Assembly: GCA_964443785.1 (NCBI GenBank)
Contig: CAYUER010000009.1
Coordinates: 1 to 32,511, forward strand
Source of the DNA: CALMZN01 sp964443785
GTDB lineage: Bacteria; Patescibacteriota; Patescibacteriia; UBA1558; GWA2-36-10
Length of the DNA stretch: 32,511 bases
Reading direction: 5' to 3'
The notes beneath the pieces were generated by a model, which did no database searches, was not told the origin of the DNA, and saw only the letters and a list, made by a program, of their open reading frames with translations. Positions 22,345-30,098 of this stretch are shown piece by piece (position 1 is the stretch's first letter; the number at the start of each line of letters is the position of its first letter). Position numbers and translations under genes: made by a program.

Positions 22345-23514
22345 TTACAATAATTTTTTATTTATTAAATCCAACATTTTTTCAACTGTGTTGTACCAAG
22401 AATATTTTTTGGCAAATTCTTGTCTGACTTTGACCAGCTCACTAGAATTATCCGTCAATTCCTGATTGACCAAGCGATTGAAATCTTCATAGCCAGTAGC
22501 TACCTTGATCACCTCAGACATATTTTCTGTGCCAACATTTTCTGTAGAAACGACTGGCTTGCCGCAGGCTAAGTATTCATAAACTTTCATAGGATTGGTA
22601 CTGGCGCTAAAATCATTGGCTCGATGCGGTACAATACCGATGTCAAACTGCTGGATATACATAGGCGCCTCTTCGTAAGATTTGTAGCCCAAGAAAAAAA
22701 TATTTTTATAATTGGCTAATTCTTTTTTTTGTAAAGACTGTTCATCCCAAATGGGGCCAACTAGGACAATAGATTTATCCGGATTTTGCTCAGCTAAATA
22801 ATGTACCAAATCTAAATCTACCTTTTCTTGGATAATGCCGATATAGCCAATAATCGGCTTTTTGACGTCAGCAATATCACGATTGATCAGAGAGTATTGC
22901 TTGTTGTAATGTATAAAATCTACACCATTTGGTATCCAATGGACATTGGGCTGATCTTCAAAAAAGTTTAATAAATTTTTGGAAACTGTATAGATAATAT
23001 CGGCTTCATTTTTGATCAATTCATAAGCTTTTTTGAGGCGAGTCTTTAGCTTGGTATAAGAAGAATGCGAAAGCCAATTATCGACTGCATCAAAAACAAT
23101 CAACTTGGAACCAAATTTTTGCCACTCCGGAGCAATAAAAGGATTGAAAGACCAGAGAATCAAATCACCAAAATTTAACTTGAGGGCAATTTTTTTGATA
23201 TTTTTGACAGTCAATACAGGCGAAAAAACAAAGCTAATGTCCGAATAAACATAAAGTTTTTCGGAGATTTTGGACACTTGGTAAGTAGCAGATCGCTGGA
23301 CGATGGTGGCATCTTTTTTGCCGACAAAAATATCTTCCTTTAAAATTCGCAAAGCTCGCTTCCAAGTCAAAGGCAGATAATCAACATAAAGAATCTTGTT
23401 GATCTCCGGCTTGTTTAATAATTCTTTTAAAACATGGTAATTTCTATTTGACACTCCTCTTTCCCACTCGGAGTAATTGGACATGCCAAACATGATCACA
23501 TCATATTGTGTCAT
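22345..23514 (-). CDS. GT-B glycosyltransferase (TuaH-like)
   Basis: A 389-residue GT-B type glycosyltransferase. The N-terminal Rossmann domain contains a YDVIMFGMSNYSEWERG start, DAVDNW and TVSKNLL segments. WIPNGVDF near the domain linker is typical of GT4 and related enzymes. The C-terminal domain has GYIGIIQEKVDLDL and the donor-binding P-M-K-V-Y-E-Y-L-A-C-G-K-P-V-V-S signature. Overall layout recalls TuaH of teichuronic acid synthesis, but the donor is unknown. It starts 4 nt after the preceding gene. It is cytosolic or peripheral at the membrane. Confidence 0.86.
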   Translation of the reverse strand: MTQYDVIMFGMSNYSEWERGVSNRNYHVLKELLNKPEINKILYVDYLPLTWKRALRILKEDIFVGKKDATIVQRSATYQVSKISEKLYVYSDISFVFSPVLTVKNIKKIALKLNFGDLILWSFNPFIAPEWQKFGSKLIVFDAVDNWLSHSSYTKLKTRLKKAYELIKNEADIIYTVSKNLLNFFEDQPNVHWIPNGVDFIHYNKQYSLINRDIADVKKPIIGYIGIIQEKVDLDLVHYLAEQNPDKSIVLVGPIWDEQSLQKKELANYKNIFFLGYKSYEEAPMYIQQFDIGIVPHRANDFSASTNPMKVYEYLACGKPVVSTENVGTENMSEVIKVATGYEDFNRLVNQELTDNSSELVKVRQEFAKKYSWYNTVEKMLDLINKKLL

Positions 23515-23518
23515 ATTT

Positions 23519-24480
23519 TTAACTTAAAATATTTTCTAACAATTTAATATTTTCACTAGCTATATTTTTAAAATACTCACTACGCTCATAGGCTCGCTGA
23601 CCTAGCTCTTGGCTCTTTTGTCGATCGGTGACCAAAGTCCTCAAAGCTATCTCTAGCTGCCCGACATCATCAGCGTAGATGACATCGCCCTGACCGGTAA
23701 ATATCTCTCGCACACCACCGCTGCTGCCGGCTATAATAGGCAAGTGAAAAGTAGCTGCCTCCAAAAAAACCATACCAAAACCCTCGACATCAGTATCGCT
23801 GACTTGGTGAGGCATAGCAAATAGATCAGCCAGCTGATAAAAATATGGCAATTGCTCAGTCGTCACATCGTCTAGTAAAAACACCCTATCCTCTAGCTGA
23901 GCTGCTTGGATCTGGACGCGTAAAGCATCTTGCTCCGGCCCCCGGCCAATGATAAAATATTTGAATTTCAAATCTTTTAAATGAGATAAGGCTTGCAGGA
24001 GCAAAGCATGACCTTTTCTAGCTACCAAGCGACCAACTGTCAAAATAATTTTTTCATCTGTGATATTATATTTGTTTTTCAAGCTGTCAATTTTGACTGG
24101 GTCAATTTTACTAGNNNNNNNNNNNNNNNNNNNNNNNNNNNNNNNNNNNNNNNNNNNNNNNNNNNNNNNNNNNNNNNNNNNNNNNNNNNNNNNNNNNNNN
24201 NNNNNNNNNNNNNNGGTAAAATATTGGGTGTAAAAATAATTTCTATTTTATGTTTTTTGACTACCTTGAGCACGGAGTATAAACCCTTAAGCCAATGTGG
24301 CCAGAGATAAGGTGCTAATAATTTTGTTTTGACTGTATGACTATTGGCGGAGACGACCTGACAATCGGTCAAGATAATATATTGGTCACTAGGAAAATTT
24401 TTGAATAAATTATAACAATAAGTGGCTACGCCGCCAGCAAAGGGATAATATTCGTGAGTAAGTAATAAAACTTTTTTCAT
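23519..24480 (-). CDS. GT4 glycosyltransferase interrupted by assembly gap
   Basis: One gene seen in two halves. The N-terminal half (24480 to 24215, 88 codons) starts MKKVLLLTHEYYPFAGGVATYCYNL, the acceptor domain of GT4 enzymes. The C-terminal half (24114 to 23519) carries IILTVGRLVARKGH, the E-x7-E-like EGFGMVFLEAA and GSSGGVREIF, the donor-binding signatures. With exactly 100 N between them the halves are in different frames, giving a false stop (LTQSKLTA). The reading SKIDPVKIDSLKNKYNITDEK on the right side joins smoothly, so the true gap must be 2 modulo 3. About 285 residues are visible, and 80-100 are probably missing. It starts 2 nt after the wzx stop. Confidence 0.8.
24115..24214. 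other. Assembly gap of 100 N
   Basis: Placeholder gap inside the GT4 gene. The reading frames on both sides require a true length of 2 modulo 3, so 100 cannot be correct if the gene is intact. Confidence 1.
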
Positions 24481-24482
24481 TT

Positions 24483-25919
24483 TTAGTTTCTCTTTAAAGC
24501 TGCCTTGAGGTAGCGATAGTCTTCTAGCTGTAAATTTTTGAAAATAATCAATAAAAATATATAAAGTAAAGCCCCGATGATGATATTCAACCAGATAGCT
24601 AAAATATTAGCTAAATAAAGCAGCAAGCCAGCCATCAAAGCAGCGGCCACAATCGCCCTCAAAAGAGGAATCCAATTTTTCCAAGCAATCACTGTCACTT
24701 TGTAAACAGCTGATAAATTCAAAATAAACAAAATAACTGTGCTAACACTCGAAGCTAAACTAGCTCCCCAAGCTGCCCAGCGAGGAATAAATATAAAATT
24801 CAAAATAATATTGAGCAACATGACTAAGCCCAAATTCCAAGTATTGGTTTTTTGTCTATCGGTAGCATTGAGAAAATATGACAAAGCAAAATTGATAAAT
24901 AAAAATGGCAAGCTCACTACCAAAATCTGCAAGGGCGCAATCGCCTGCGCATAATTAGCTGTGTACAAACTACTGATAATAGTCGGCGTCAAACTAATAA
25001 TGCCAGCGGCAATTGGTAAGGAAATATAAGCCAAATAATTAATCGCTCTTAACAAAGTTTTTTCTAGCTGAGCCTTGTCATTTTGCCAATAGTTGGCAAA
25101 GGCGGGATAAAGAGCGGCTACAAAAGCTAGTGGTATGAACTGAAAAGCAAAGGTGATCTTGTAGGCTACACTATAAATACCCAAAGAAGCCGAGCCATGT
25201 AAATACTCCAAAATCAAACCATCGATATAGGCATAAATTTTGGCAAACATAGCTGACAAAGCAAAAGGCCAAGTAATAGTAAAAATATTTTTAGCTAAAG
25301 CTTTTTCAAAATACCAAGTCAACTTCAGGTGATATTTCTTGGCTAATAAAATCCACGAATAAAAAAAGTTAAATAAACTGGCAAACAATATGACCAAAAT
25401 AAAATGCAAAGCATTTTTACTAAACTGCATCACAGTCAAGCCAATAGCCAAAATAATCAACTGAAAAATAATCGTCCCAATCGATTCGTAGCGCAAATTT
25501 TGCTGACCGCGTATAAAACCATAAAATAACAAAGTAAAGCTATCGACAATCACAATCAAGGCCGTAAAATAAATCAAAGGCTGGACTGGATTGGCACTGT
25601 AAAGCAAAAGATTGCCCAAGACAATGATCAAAGCCGTCACAAAACTCAAAATAATCTTGAGAGAAAAAACTTGACGAAAAAGTTTGTGCTGATCGACAAT
25701 TTGTCGAGCAGTTTCCCGAATCAAAACTGAAGACAAGCCTAAGTCAGCAATGACTGACAACATCAAGGCAAAATTGATAGAGAGCTGATATTGGCCATAA
25801 TTGACTGGCTCCAAAAAACGAGCCAAAATAATAAAATAGCCAAAAGAAAAAAGCTTTTGCACAGTCAAAGCAATCAAATACCAACTAGTGTTGGCGGTTA
25901 TTTTTTGGCCATTATTCAT
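24483..25919 (-). CDS. Wzx-type polysaccharide flippase
   Basis: A 478-residue integral membrane protein of the MOP superfamily (polysaccharide transporter, Wzx/RfbX type). About 12-14 hydrophobic helices can be counted. The N-terminal pattern (NTSWYLIALTVQKLFSFGYFIILARFL, then YGQYQLSINFA and SVLIRETAR) is typical of Wzx. It probably flips undecaprenyl-linked glycan repeat units across the membrane. It is the first gene of the seven-gene minus-strand polysaccharide run, with its own promoter whose -10 ends 6 nt before the ATG. The terminator of the ribosomal operon separates it from rpsI. Confidence 0.9.
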   Translation of the reverse strand: MNNGQKITANTSWYLIALTVQKLFSFGYFIILARFLEPVNYGQYQLSINFALMLSVIADLGLSSVLIRETARQIVDQHKLFRQVFSLKIILSFVTALIIVLGNLLLYSANPVQPLIYFTALIVIVDSFTLLFYGFIRGQQNLRYESIGTIIFQLIILAIGLTVMQFSKNALHFILVILFASLFNFFYSWILLAKKYHLKLTWYFEKALAKNIFTITWPFALSAMFAKIYAYIDGLILEYLHGSASLGIYSVAYKITFAFQFIPLAFVAALYPAFANYWQNDKAQLEKTLLRAINYLAYISLPIAAGIISLTPTIISSLYTANYAQAIAPLQILVVSLPFLFINFALSYFLNATDRQKTNTWNLGLVMLLNIILNFIFIPRWAAWGASLASSVSTVILFILNLSAVYKVTVIAWKNWIPLLRAIVAAALMAGLLLYLANILAIWLNIIIGALLYIFLLIIFKNLQLEDYRYLKAALKRN

Positions 25920-25925
25920 GGCCTA

Positions 25926-25954
25926 ATTATAACAAATAAGTCTGTCTTTGAAAA
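25926..25954 (-). promoter_or_regulatory. Promoter of the polysaccharide locus
   Basis: On the minus strand, TTTTCA (25954-25949), a 17-nt spacer and a perfect TATAAT (25931-25926), then 6 nt to the wzx ATG. The -35 is weak (4 of 6). A leaderless transcript is predicted. Confidence 0.65.
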
Positions 25955-25968
25955 TAGCCAAATCAAGC

Positions 25969-25994
25969 AAAAACCCCAGAAAATTGGGGTTTTT
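25969..25994. terminator. Terminator of the ribosomal protein operon
   Basis: AAAAACCCCA (25969-25978) pairs with TGGGGTTTTT (25985-25994) with a 6-base loop. In the minus direction it ends in a T-run right after the stem, 19 bases past the rpsI stop. It separates the alpha operon from the wzx promoter. Confidence 0.9.
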
Positions 25995-26013
25995 GAAAAA
26001 ATAAGATAATTTT

Positions 26014-26427
26014 TTAACGTTTGCTCCACTGAGGGGCGCGGCGGGCTTTTTTGAGGCCTGGCTTTTTTCTTTCTTTGATTCTAGAATCACGGGTCAGGAG
26101 ACCTTCTTTTCTCAAAGCCGCGCGATAATTTTCGTCGATCTTGAGTAAAGCTTTGGCAATGCCGTGCTTGATAGCATCAATCTGGCCCTTGACACCACCG
26201 CCTTTGACCATGACTGAAATATTGATTTTATCATGACCAGTGACACGCAAGGGAGCTAAAATATTTTGCTGCCATTCAAAATATGGCAAATAAGTTTTGT
26301 AGTCTTTATCGTTGATAGTGATAATAATCTCACTGCCCTTTTCTGGTAAAATTCTCACCCTAGCAATGGCTGCTTTACGGCGACCAACGGACAAAGCGAT
26401 TGACTTTGACTTGATTTCTTCTGTCAT
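26014..26427 (-). CDS. rpsI: Small-subunit ribosomal protein uS9
   Basis: A 137-residue ribosomal protein. The GRRKAAIARVRI start, GGGVKGQIDAIKHGIAKAL centre and the conserved basic C-terminal tail ending WSKR, which reaches toward the P-site tRNA, are all present. It is the last gene of the run and follows rplM by 4 bases, as in the common rplM-rpsI pair. A strong terminator follows. Confidence 0.97.
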   Translation of the reverse strand: MTEEIKSKSIALSVGRRKAAIARVRILPEKGSEIIITINDKDYKTYLPYFEWQQNILAPLRVTGHDKINISVMVKGGGVKGQIDAIKHGIAKALLKIDENYRAALRKEGLLTRDSRIKERKKPGLKKARRAPQWSKR

Positions 26428-26431
26428 AATA

Positions 26432-26779
26432 TTATTTGATAATTAGGCGCTTAAGCATTTTAGGGCGCAATCTGTTCTTTGGCAACATATTATGCAAAAC
26501 CTGGATAAAAGCTTTGGCCGGATCTTTGGACATCATATCCTTGAGCCTAGTAGTCTTCAAATTACCTGGATATTGGCTGTGACGATAATACAGTTTGTCA
26601 TTGAGCTTGTTGCCGGTAAATTTAATAGCACTGATATTAGTAATCTCTACTATATCACCACTTTCTTGATTGGCTACATAGTCAACATTGTGTTTGCCCA
26701 TGAGTATTTTGGCAACTTGTGAAGCTAGGCGACCAGCTACTTTACCAGTAGCATCAATATTGTGAACTTTTCTTTCCAT
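26432..26779 (-). CDS. rplM: Large-subunit ribosomal protein uL13, short form
   Basis: A 115-residue protein with the uL13 core: IDATGKVAGRLASQVAKILMGKHN, NISAIKFTGNKL-DKLYYRHSQYPG and MLPKNRLRPKMLKRL. Compared with the E. coli protein (142) it lacks roughly 12-14 residues at the N terminus and 15-20 at the C terminus. No frameshift or early stop is evident, so the short form looks natural and fits the reduced ribosomal proteins of CPR bacteria. It is placed between rplQ and rpsI with 4-base gaps. Confidence 0.95.
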   Translation of the reverse strand: MERKVHNIDATGKVAGRLASQVAKILMGKHNVDYVANQESGDIVEITNISAIKFTGNKLNDKLYYRHSQYPGNLKTTRLKDMMSKDPAKAFIQVLHNMLPKNRLRPKMLKRLIIK

Positions 26780-26783
26780 ATTT

Positions 26784-27134
26784 TTATACTAATTCAATCT
26801 GAGCAAGCAAGGCTCCATCTCCTGATCGAGGAGAAATTTTAATAATACGACAATAACCACCCTTGCGATCTTTGTAGCGAGGACCCAAGACATCCAATGC
26901 TTTTTGGACAGCTTTTTTGTCAGGCAAGATACCACTCAAAATCTGTTTGTTGTGGATCGATTTGACCTTGGCTCTAGTAATCAAGCGCTCGACAAATGGT
27001 CTAGCGGCTTTGGCTTTGGCTTCAGTGGTGATTACTTTTTCGTACAAAATAATAGAAGTAGCCAAGTTTTCAAGCAGGGCTTTTCGTGCATCACTGGTGC
27101 GGCTCAATTTAGAAATGTTTTTTCGGTGCCTCAT
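26784..27134 (-). CDS. rplQ: Large-subunit ribosomal protein bL17
   Basis: A 116-residue ribosomal protein. MRHRKNISKLSRTSDARKALLENLATSII, the TTEAKAKAARPFVERLITRAK block, and RKGGYCRIIKISPRSGDGA at the end identify it. It follows rpoA by 9 bases, the usual order in the alpha operon. Length is normal for the short, domain-1-only form. Confidence 0.97.
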   Translation of the reverse strand: MRHRKNISKLSRTSDARKALLENLATSIILYEKVITTEAKAKAARPFVERLITRAKVKSIHNKQILSGILPDKKAVQKALDVLGPRYKDRKGGYCRIIKISPRSGDGALLAQIELV

Positions 27135-27143
27135 TGTTGTTGA

Positions 27144-27932
27144 TTATTTACTCTTTTTCTTGGTAGTTTTTTTCTTGACTGGCTCTTCTGCTGTAGCGAC
27201 ATCACTATCCTCTTCAGTCACTGAGACTGCTGCTGTTGCGCTTGAGTCAGTGCTGACAAAATGAGCAAAGTGATCGCGCAAAATAACACTGGCCTGAGAA
27301 ACAGCCTCTCGAGCGTCCATAGTGCCATCAGTCAAGACATCCATGATCAATTTTTCATAATTGGTCATCTCGCCAACGCGAACATATTCAATATTGAAGC
27401 CGACATTCATAGCTGGTGAAAAATTGGCATCAATAGCTACTGTGCCGATTGGCAACTTAGCTTTTTCATCGTTTTGCTCAACAGCGACATAGCCGATACC
27501 ACGCTCGACAGTAATCTCCATGTTGAACTTGGCTGACTTGTCAGTCATAGTGGCAATGACCAAATCTTCATTCATGATCTGGACATCGGCATTTTTTTTG
27601 ATATCTTGAGCAGTGACGACTTTTTCACCTTTGGCTTCAATATTTAATATAACTGGTTCATCACTAAATAATTTTAGTCTTAGTTTTTTCAAGTTCAACA
27701 TGATCTCCACCAAATCTTCTTTGACATGAGGAACAGTGTCAAATTCGTGTTGAGCTCCCTCTATCTTAAAAGAGGTAACAGCTGCGCCTGGCAATGAAGA
27801 CAACATCACGCGACGCAAAGCATTACCAATAGTCACACCATAGCCTGGATAGCAAGGCTCGATAATCACTTGGTAATGATTATCTTTTTTGTTGTTGACG
27901 CTAATTTCTTCTGGTAAGCTAATTTTATTCAT
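27144..27932 (-). CDS. rpoA: RNA polymerase alpha subunit lacking the C-terminal domain
   Basis: A 262-residue subunit. The N-terminal assembly domain is complete, with GYGVTIGNALRRVMLSSLPGAAVTSFKIEG (about 29-58), the KGEKVVTAQDI region and VRVGEMTNYEKLIMDVLTDGT (about 196-216). After about residue 228 there is only a 34-residue low-complexity tail ending in a lysine cluster (VKKKTTKKKSK). The usual 80-residue alpha-CTD, which binds UP elements and activators, is absent; typical RpoA has about 315-330 residues. The stop is followed directly by rplQ, and no frameshift remnant of a CTD is seen. So polymerase here should not use UP elements or class I activation through alpha. Confidence 0.95.
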   Translation of the reverse strand: MNKISLPEEISVNNKKDNHYQVIIEPCYPGYGVTIGNALRRVMLSSLPGAAVTSFKIEGAQHEFDTVPHVKEDLVEIMLNLKKLRLKLFSDEPVILNIEAKGEKVVTAQDIKKNADVQIMNEDLVIATMTDKSAKFNMEITVERGIGYVAVEQNDEKAKLPIGTVAIDANFSPAMNVGFNIEYVRVGEMTNYEKLIMDVLTDGTMDAREAVSQASVILRDHFAHFVSTDSSATAAVSVTEEDSDVATAEEPVKKKTTKKKSK

Positions 27933-27974
27933 TGTTTTGTAAATAAATTTTTATTTCAAAAACCAATTGGTTTA

Positions 27975-28589
27975 TTAACGTGAATAAAAATCGACGATCA
28001 AACTGGTAGTAATATTCTTTGGCAAATCATTTTGATTTGGCTGACTATTGACTGTAGTAGTCAAAGTCTTGCGATCCAAGGACAACCAACCAGCTGTCTC
28101 TACTTTGTCAATTTTTTCTAAGACGGTCTTCCAGTAGCCTTTGGCTAGCTTGTTTTCCTTGACTTTGATCACTTCGCCAGGCTTGACGGTAAAAGAAGGT
28201 ATATTGACCTTGACTCCGTCGACTGTAAAATGACCATGAGTGACTAGCTGTCTAGCTAAGCGTCTGGTTGGGGCCAGTCCGGCTCTAAAAATAGCATTGT
28301 CCAAACGAGTCTCCAGCAAAACTAACAAATTGTGGTTGACATCGCCGGTCATTTTTTGAGCGCGATTGAAAGTCAAGAGAAATTGCTTTTCCAATAAGCC
28401 GTAGATGGCTTTGGCTTTTTGCTTTTCCATCAACTGCTTGCCATATTCACTGACTTTTTTGAAAGACTTTTTTGGTCCATGAACACCAGCAGGATAATTG
28501 CGCTTGGCCAATGGTGATTTCTGTGTATCAGCCACATTCTCGCCAAAACGACGACTGGCTTTATGTCTCGGTTTTAAATTTCTACCCAT
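27975..28589 (-). CDS. rpsD: Small-subunit ribosomal protein uS4
   Basis: A 204-residue ribosomal protein with an S4 RNA-binding domain around 97-160 (RLDNAIFRAGLAPTRRLARQLVTHGHFTVDG). The N terminus GRNLKPRHKASRRFGEN has no zinc-binding cysteines, so it is the C-minus form. S4 starts assembly of the 30S subunit and often represses its own operon. Just before the ATG is a 17-base sequence identical to that before def (TATACT, 7 nt, ATG), but with no -35 at the right distance. Confidence 0.97.
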   Translation of the reverse strand: MGRNLKPRHKASRRFGENVADTQKSPLAKRNYPAGVHGPKKSFKKVSEYGKQLMEKQKAKAIYGLLEKQFLLTFNRAQKMTGDVNHNLLVLLETRLDNAIFRAGLAPTRRLARQLVTHGHFTVDGVKVNIPSFTVKPGEVIKVKENKLAKGYWKTVLEKIDKVETAGWLSLDRKTLTTTVNSQPNQNDLPKNITTSLIVDFYSR

Positions 28590-28613
28590 AAATTATAGTA
28601 TAAAATCTGAATA

Positions 28614-28997
28614 TTAAACTCTTCTTGGTTTCTTTGGACGGCAACCATTGTGTGGAATTGGCGTCATATCTTTGATAGAAGATACATTGAGACCACTGCT
28701 GTGTAGAGAGCGGATGGCTGCTTCGCGACCAGCGCCGACACCTTTGACAAAGACCTCAACATCAGTCAAACCAAAATCTTTGGTTTTCTCGACAGCGTTG
28801 CGGACAATAATACCAGCGGCATAAGGAGTGGATTTTTTGGCACCCTTGAAACCATTGGCACCAGCTGACGACCAAGCCAAGACATTGCCCTGATGATCAG
28901 TCAAAGTGATGATAGTATTGTTGTAAGTAGCCTGAATATGAGCTTGGCCCTTTTTGACAACTTTTTTTACTTTTTTTCTAGTTTTTACAGCTTTCAT
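28614..28997 (-). CDS. rpsK: Small-subunit ribosomal protein uS11
   Basis: A 127-residue ribosomal protein. AHIQATYNNTIITLTD, WSSAGANGFKGAKKSTPYAA and the C-terminal SIKDMTPIPHNGCRPKKPRRV are the standard signatures; the last segment includes the site that forms isoaspartate in E. coli S11. The gene follows rpsM by 26 bases and precedes rpsD by 24 bases. Confidence 0.97.
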   Translation of the reverse strand: MKAVKTRKKVKKVVKKGQAHIQATYNNTIITLTDHQGNVLAWSSAGANGFKGAKKSTPYAAGIIVRNAVEKTKDFGLTDVEVFVKGVGAGREAAIRSLHSSGLNVSSIKDMTPIPHNGCRPKKPRRV

Positions 28998-29023
28998 AAT
29001 AAATTAGTATAAAGTTTGACTCA

Positions 29024-29413
29024 TTAGGTCTTTTGAGCGGCTGGAGCACGACCACTACCCATGGTCACACGCTTGTTGCCACGCACAGTGCGATTGTTTG
29101 ACTTGGTGCGCTGACCGCGGACTGGCAAACCTCTGGTATGTCTAGTACCACGGTAGCATTTGATTTCTTTCAAACGCTTGATATTGCTCATGCGCTCTCG
29201 ACGCAACTCACCTTCGACTAGATAATCTTTTTCAATCACCTGTCTCAAAGTATTTACTTGGTCTTCTGACAAATTTTTGACCCGCATATTTGGATCAATT
29301 TTCAACATTTTTAATATTTTGTTGGAAGAGCTCAAACCAATACCATAAACTGAGGTCAAAGCGACTTCGATTCTTTTTTCATTTGGAAGGTTTACACCCG
29401 AAATTCTTGCCAT
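29024..29413 (-). CDS. rpsM: Small-subunit ribosomal protein uS13
   Basis: A 129-residue ribosomal protein. MARISGVNLPNEKRIEVALT, YGIGLSSSNKIL (helix-hairpin-helix) and RHTRGLPVRGQRTKSN are typical, with a basic C-terminal tail contacting the P-site tRNA. The 79-base leader between rpmJ and this gene contains a repeat-hairpin element. Confidence 0.97.
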   Translation of the reverse strand: MARISGVNLPNEKRIEVALTSVYGIGLSSSNKILKMLKIDPNMRVKNLSEDQVNTLRQVIEKDYLVEGELRRERMSNIKRLKEIKCYRGTRHTRGLPVRGQRTKSNNRTVRGNKRVTMGSGRAPAAQKT

Positions 29414-29492
29414 AATTTTAGTTTAAAGGTTTTAAAGTTTGAAAGTTATAAAATAAATGAGAACTTTCTAACCTGCTAACTTGTTAACTTAT
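29414..29492 (-). repeat. Repeat-rich hairpin leader between rpmJ and rpsM
   Basis: Three 8-base units related to CTAACTTG lie at 29468-29491 (CTAACCTG, CTAACTTG, TTAACTTA as read on plus). A second run of roughly 8-base units ending in AAAG lies at about 29421-29447. GAAAGTT (29441-29447) and AACTTTC (29462-29468) form a perfect 7-bp stem, and the two runs are partly complementary, so a longer imperfect hairpin is possible. It lies inside the operon and may modulate translation of rpsM or be a spreading simple repeat. Confidence 0.5.
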
Positions 29493-29606
29493 TTATCCCT
29501 GTCTTTGTTTATGCTTGGGATTTTTACAGATACAAACTACCCGACCATCACGGCGGATAACTTTGCAATCTTTACAAATTTTTTTTACTGAAGCGCGGAC
29601 TTTCAT
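29493..29606 (-). CDS. rpmJ: Large-subunit ribosomal protein bL36
   Basis: A 37-residue protein read directly from the sequence: ATG at 29606, TAA at 29495-29493. It begins MKVRASVKKICKDCK and has the zinc set C11, C14, C27 and H32, followed by a basic HKQRQG end. This is the normal size and sequence pattern of zinc-type bL36, and its place between infA and rpsM is the standard one. It is too short for many ORF callers. Confidence 0.96.
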   Translation of the reverse strand: MKVRASVKKICKDCKVIRRDGRVVCICKNPKHKQRQG

Positions 29607-29661
29607 CACTTTAGAAATTTATTTTTTAAAAATATGTGTTGTTAAAAATTTTACTATAAAA

Positions 29662-29892
29662 TTATTGGCGATAAGTAATGCGTCCCTTGGTCAAATCATA
29701 AGGACTCATCTCGACCACGACCTTGTCACCAGGCAAGATCTTGATTTTGAACATTCTCATTTTCCCCGAAAGATGAGCCAATATTTCATGGCCATTTTCG
29801 AGAGTGACTTTGAAATTAGCGTTGGGTAACAATTCATTGACCTCACCGACTACTTCCAAAAATCCTTTTTTGTTTACTCTGGCGTCTGACAT
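29662..29892 (-). CDS. infA: Translation initiation factor IF-1
   Basis: A 76-residue OB-fold protein: EVVGEVNELLPNANFKVTLENGHEILAHLSGKMR and ILPGDKVVVEMSPYDLTKGRI are the standard IF-1 segments. It occupies the 30S A site and helps IF-2 and IF-3 in initiation. It is the first gene of the alpha operon here, preceded by a consensus promoter and a 94-nt leader with an attenuator-like hairpin ending 5 bases before the ATG. rpmJ follows after 55 bases. Confidence 0.97.
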   Translation of the reverse strand: MSDARVNKKGFLEVVGEVNELLPNANFKVTLENGHEILAHLSGKMRMFKIKILPGDKVVVEMSPYDLTKGRITYRQ

Positions 29893-29897
29893 TTAAT

Positions 29898-29941
29898 AAA
29901 AAAAGAAAATGTCCCTACCTTGAAGGCAAGGCGATGTTTTC
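29898..29941 (-). promoter_or_regulatory. Attenuator-like hairpin in the infA leader
   Basis: In minus-strand order: GAAAA (29941-29937) pairs with TTTTC (29909-29905), then two mismatches and two further pairs (TC/GA). An inner CCTTG/CAAGG stem (29931-29927 with 29922-29918) has a CCTT loop. Seven T follow directly (29904-29898), and the infA ATG is 5 bases further. A hairpin plus U-run in a leader, downstream of the promoter and upstream of the first gene, looks like a conditional terminator. Confidence 0.5.
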
Positions 29942-29992
29942 TTTAAAGTTTATAAAACTTATATTAATAATTACTTTAATAAACGCACGTAT

Positions 29993-30020
29993 ATTATACA
30001 GATTTTTTTTTATTTGTCAA
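29993..30020 (-). promoter_or_regulatory. Promoter of the infA ribosomal operon
   Basis: On the minus strand, a perfect TTGACA (30020-30015), a 16-nt spacer and a perfect TATAAT (29998-29993). Start predicted near 29986, giving a leader of about 94 nt. This is the best consensus match in the window, as expected for a highly expressed operon. The rest of the 206-base gap up to murB holds a palindrome GGCTAATATTAGCC (30079-30092) and weak hairpins but no clear murB terminator. Confidence 0.9.
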
Positions 30021-30098
30021 TAATAATAAGGCAAAAAGCTATCAATGGCAAGCTAAAAACTATTTTTTATCTACATTTTGGCTAATATTAGCCTAAAA

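Noticed and set aside
24079..24114. Stop codon ending a short separate glycosyltransferase
   Set aside because: It is created by the false gap length; another frame joins both halves of a GT4 enzyme.
30079..30092. Perfect palindrome GGCTAATATTAGCC after murB as terminator
   Set aside because: No U-tract follows on either strand; an operator or chance palindrome is as likely.
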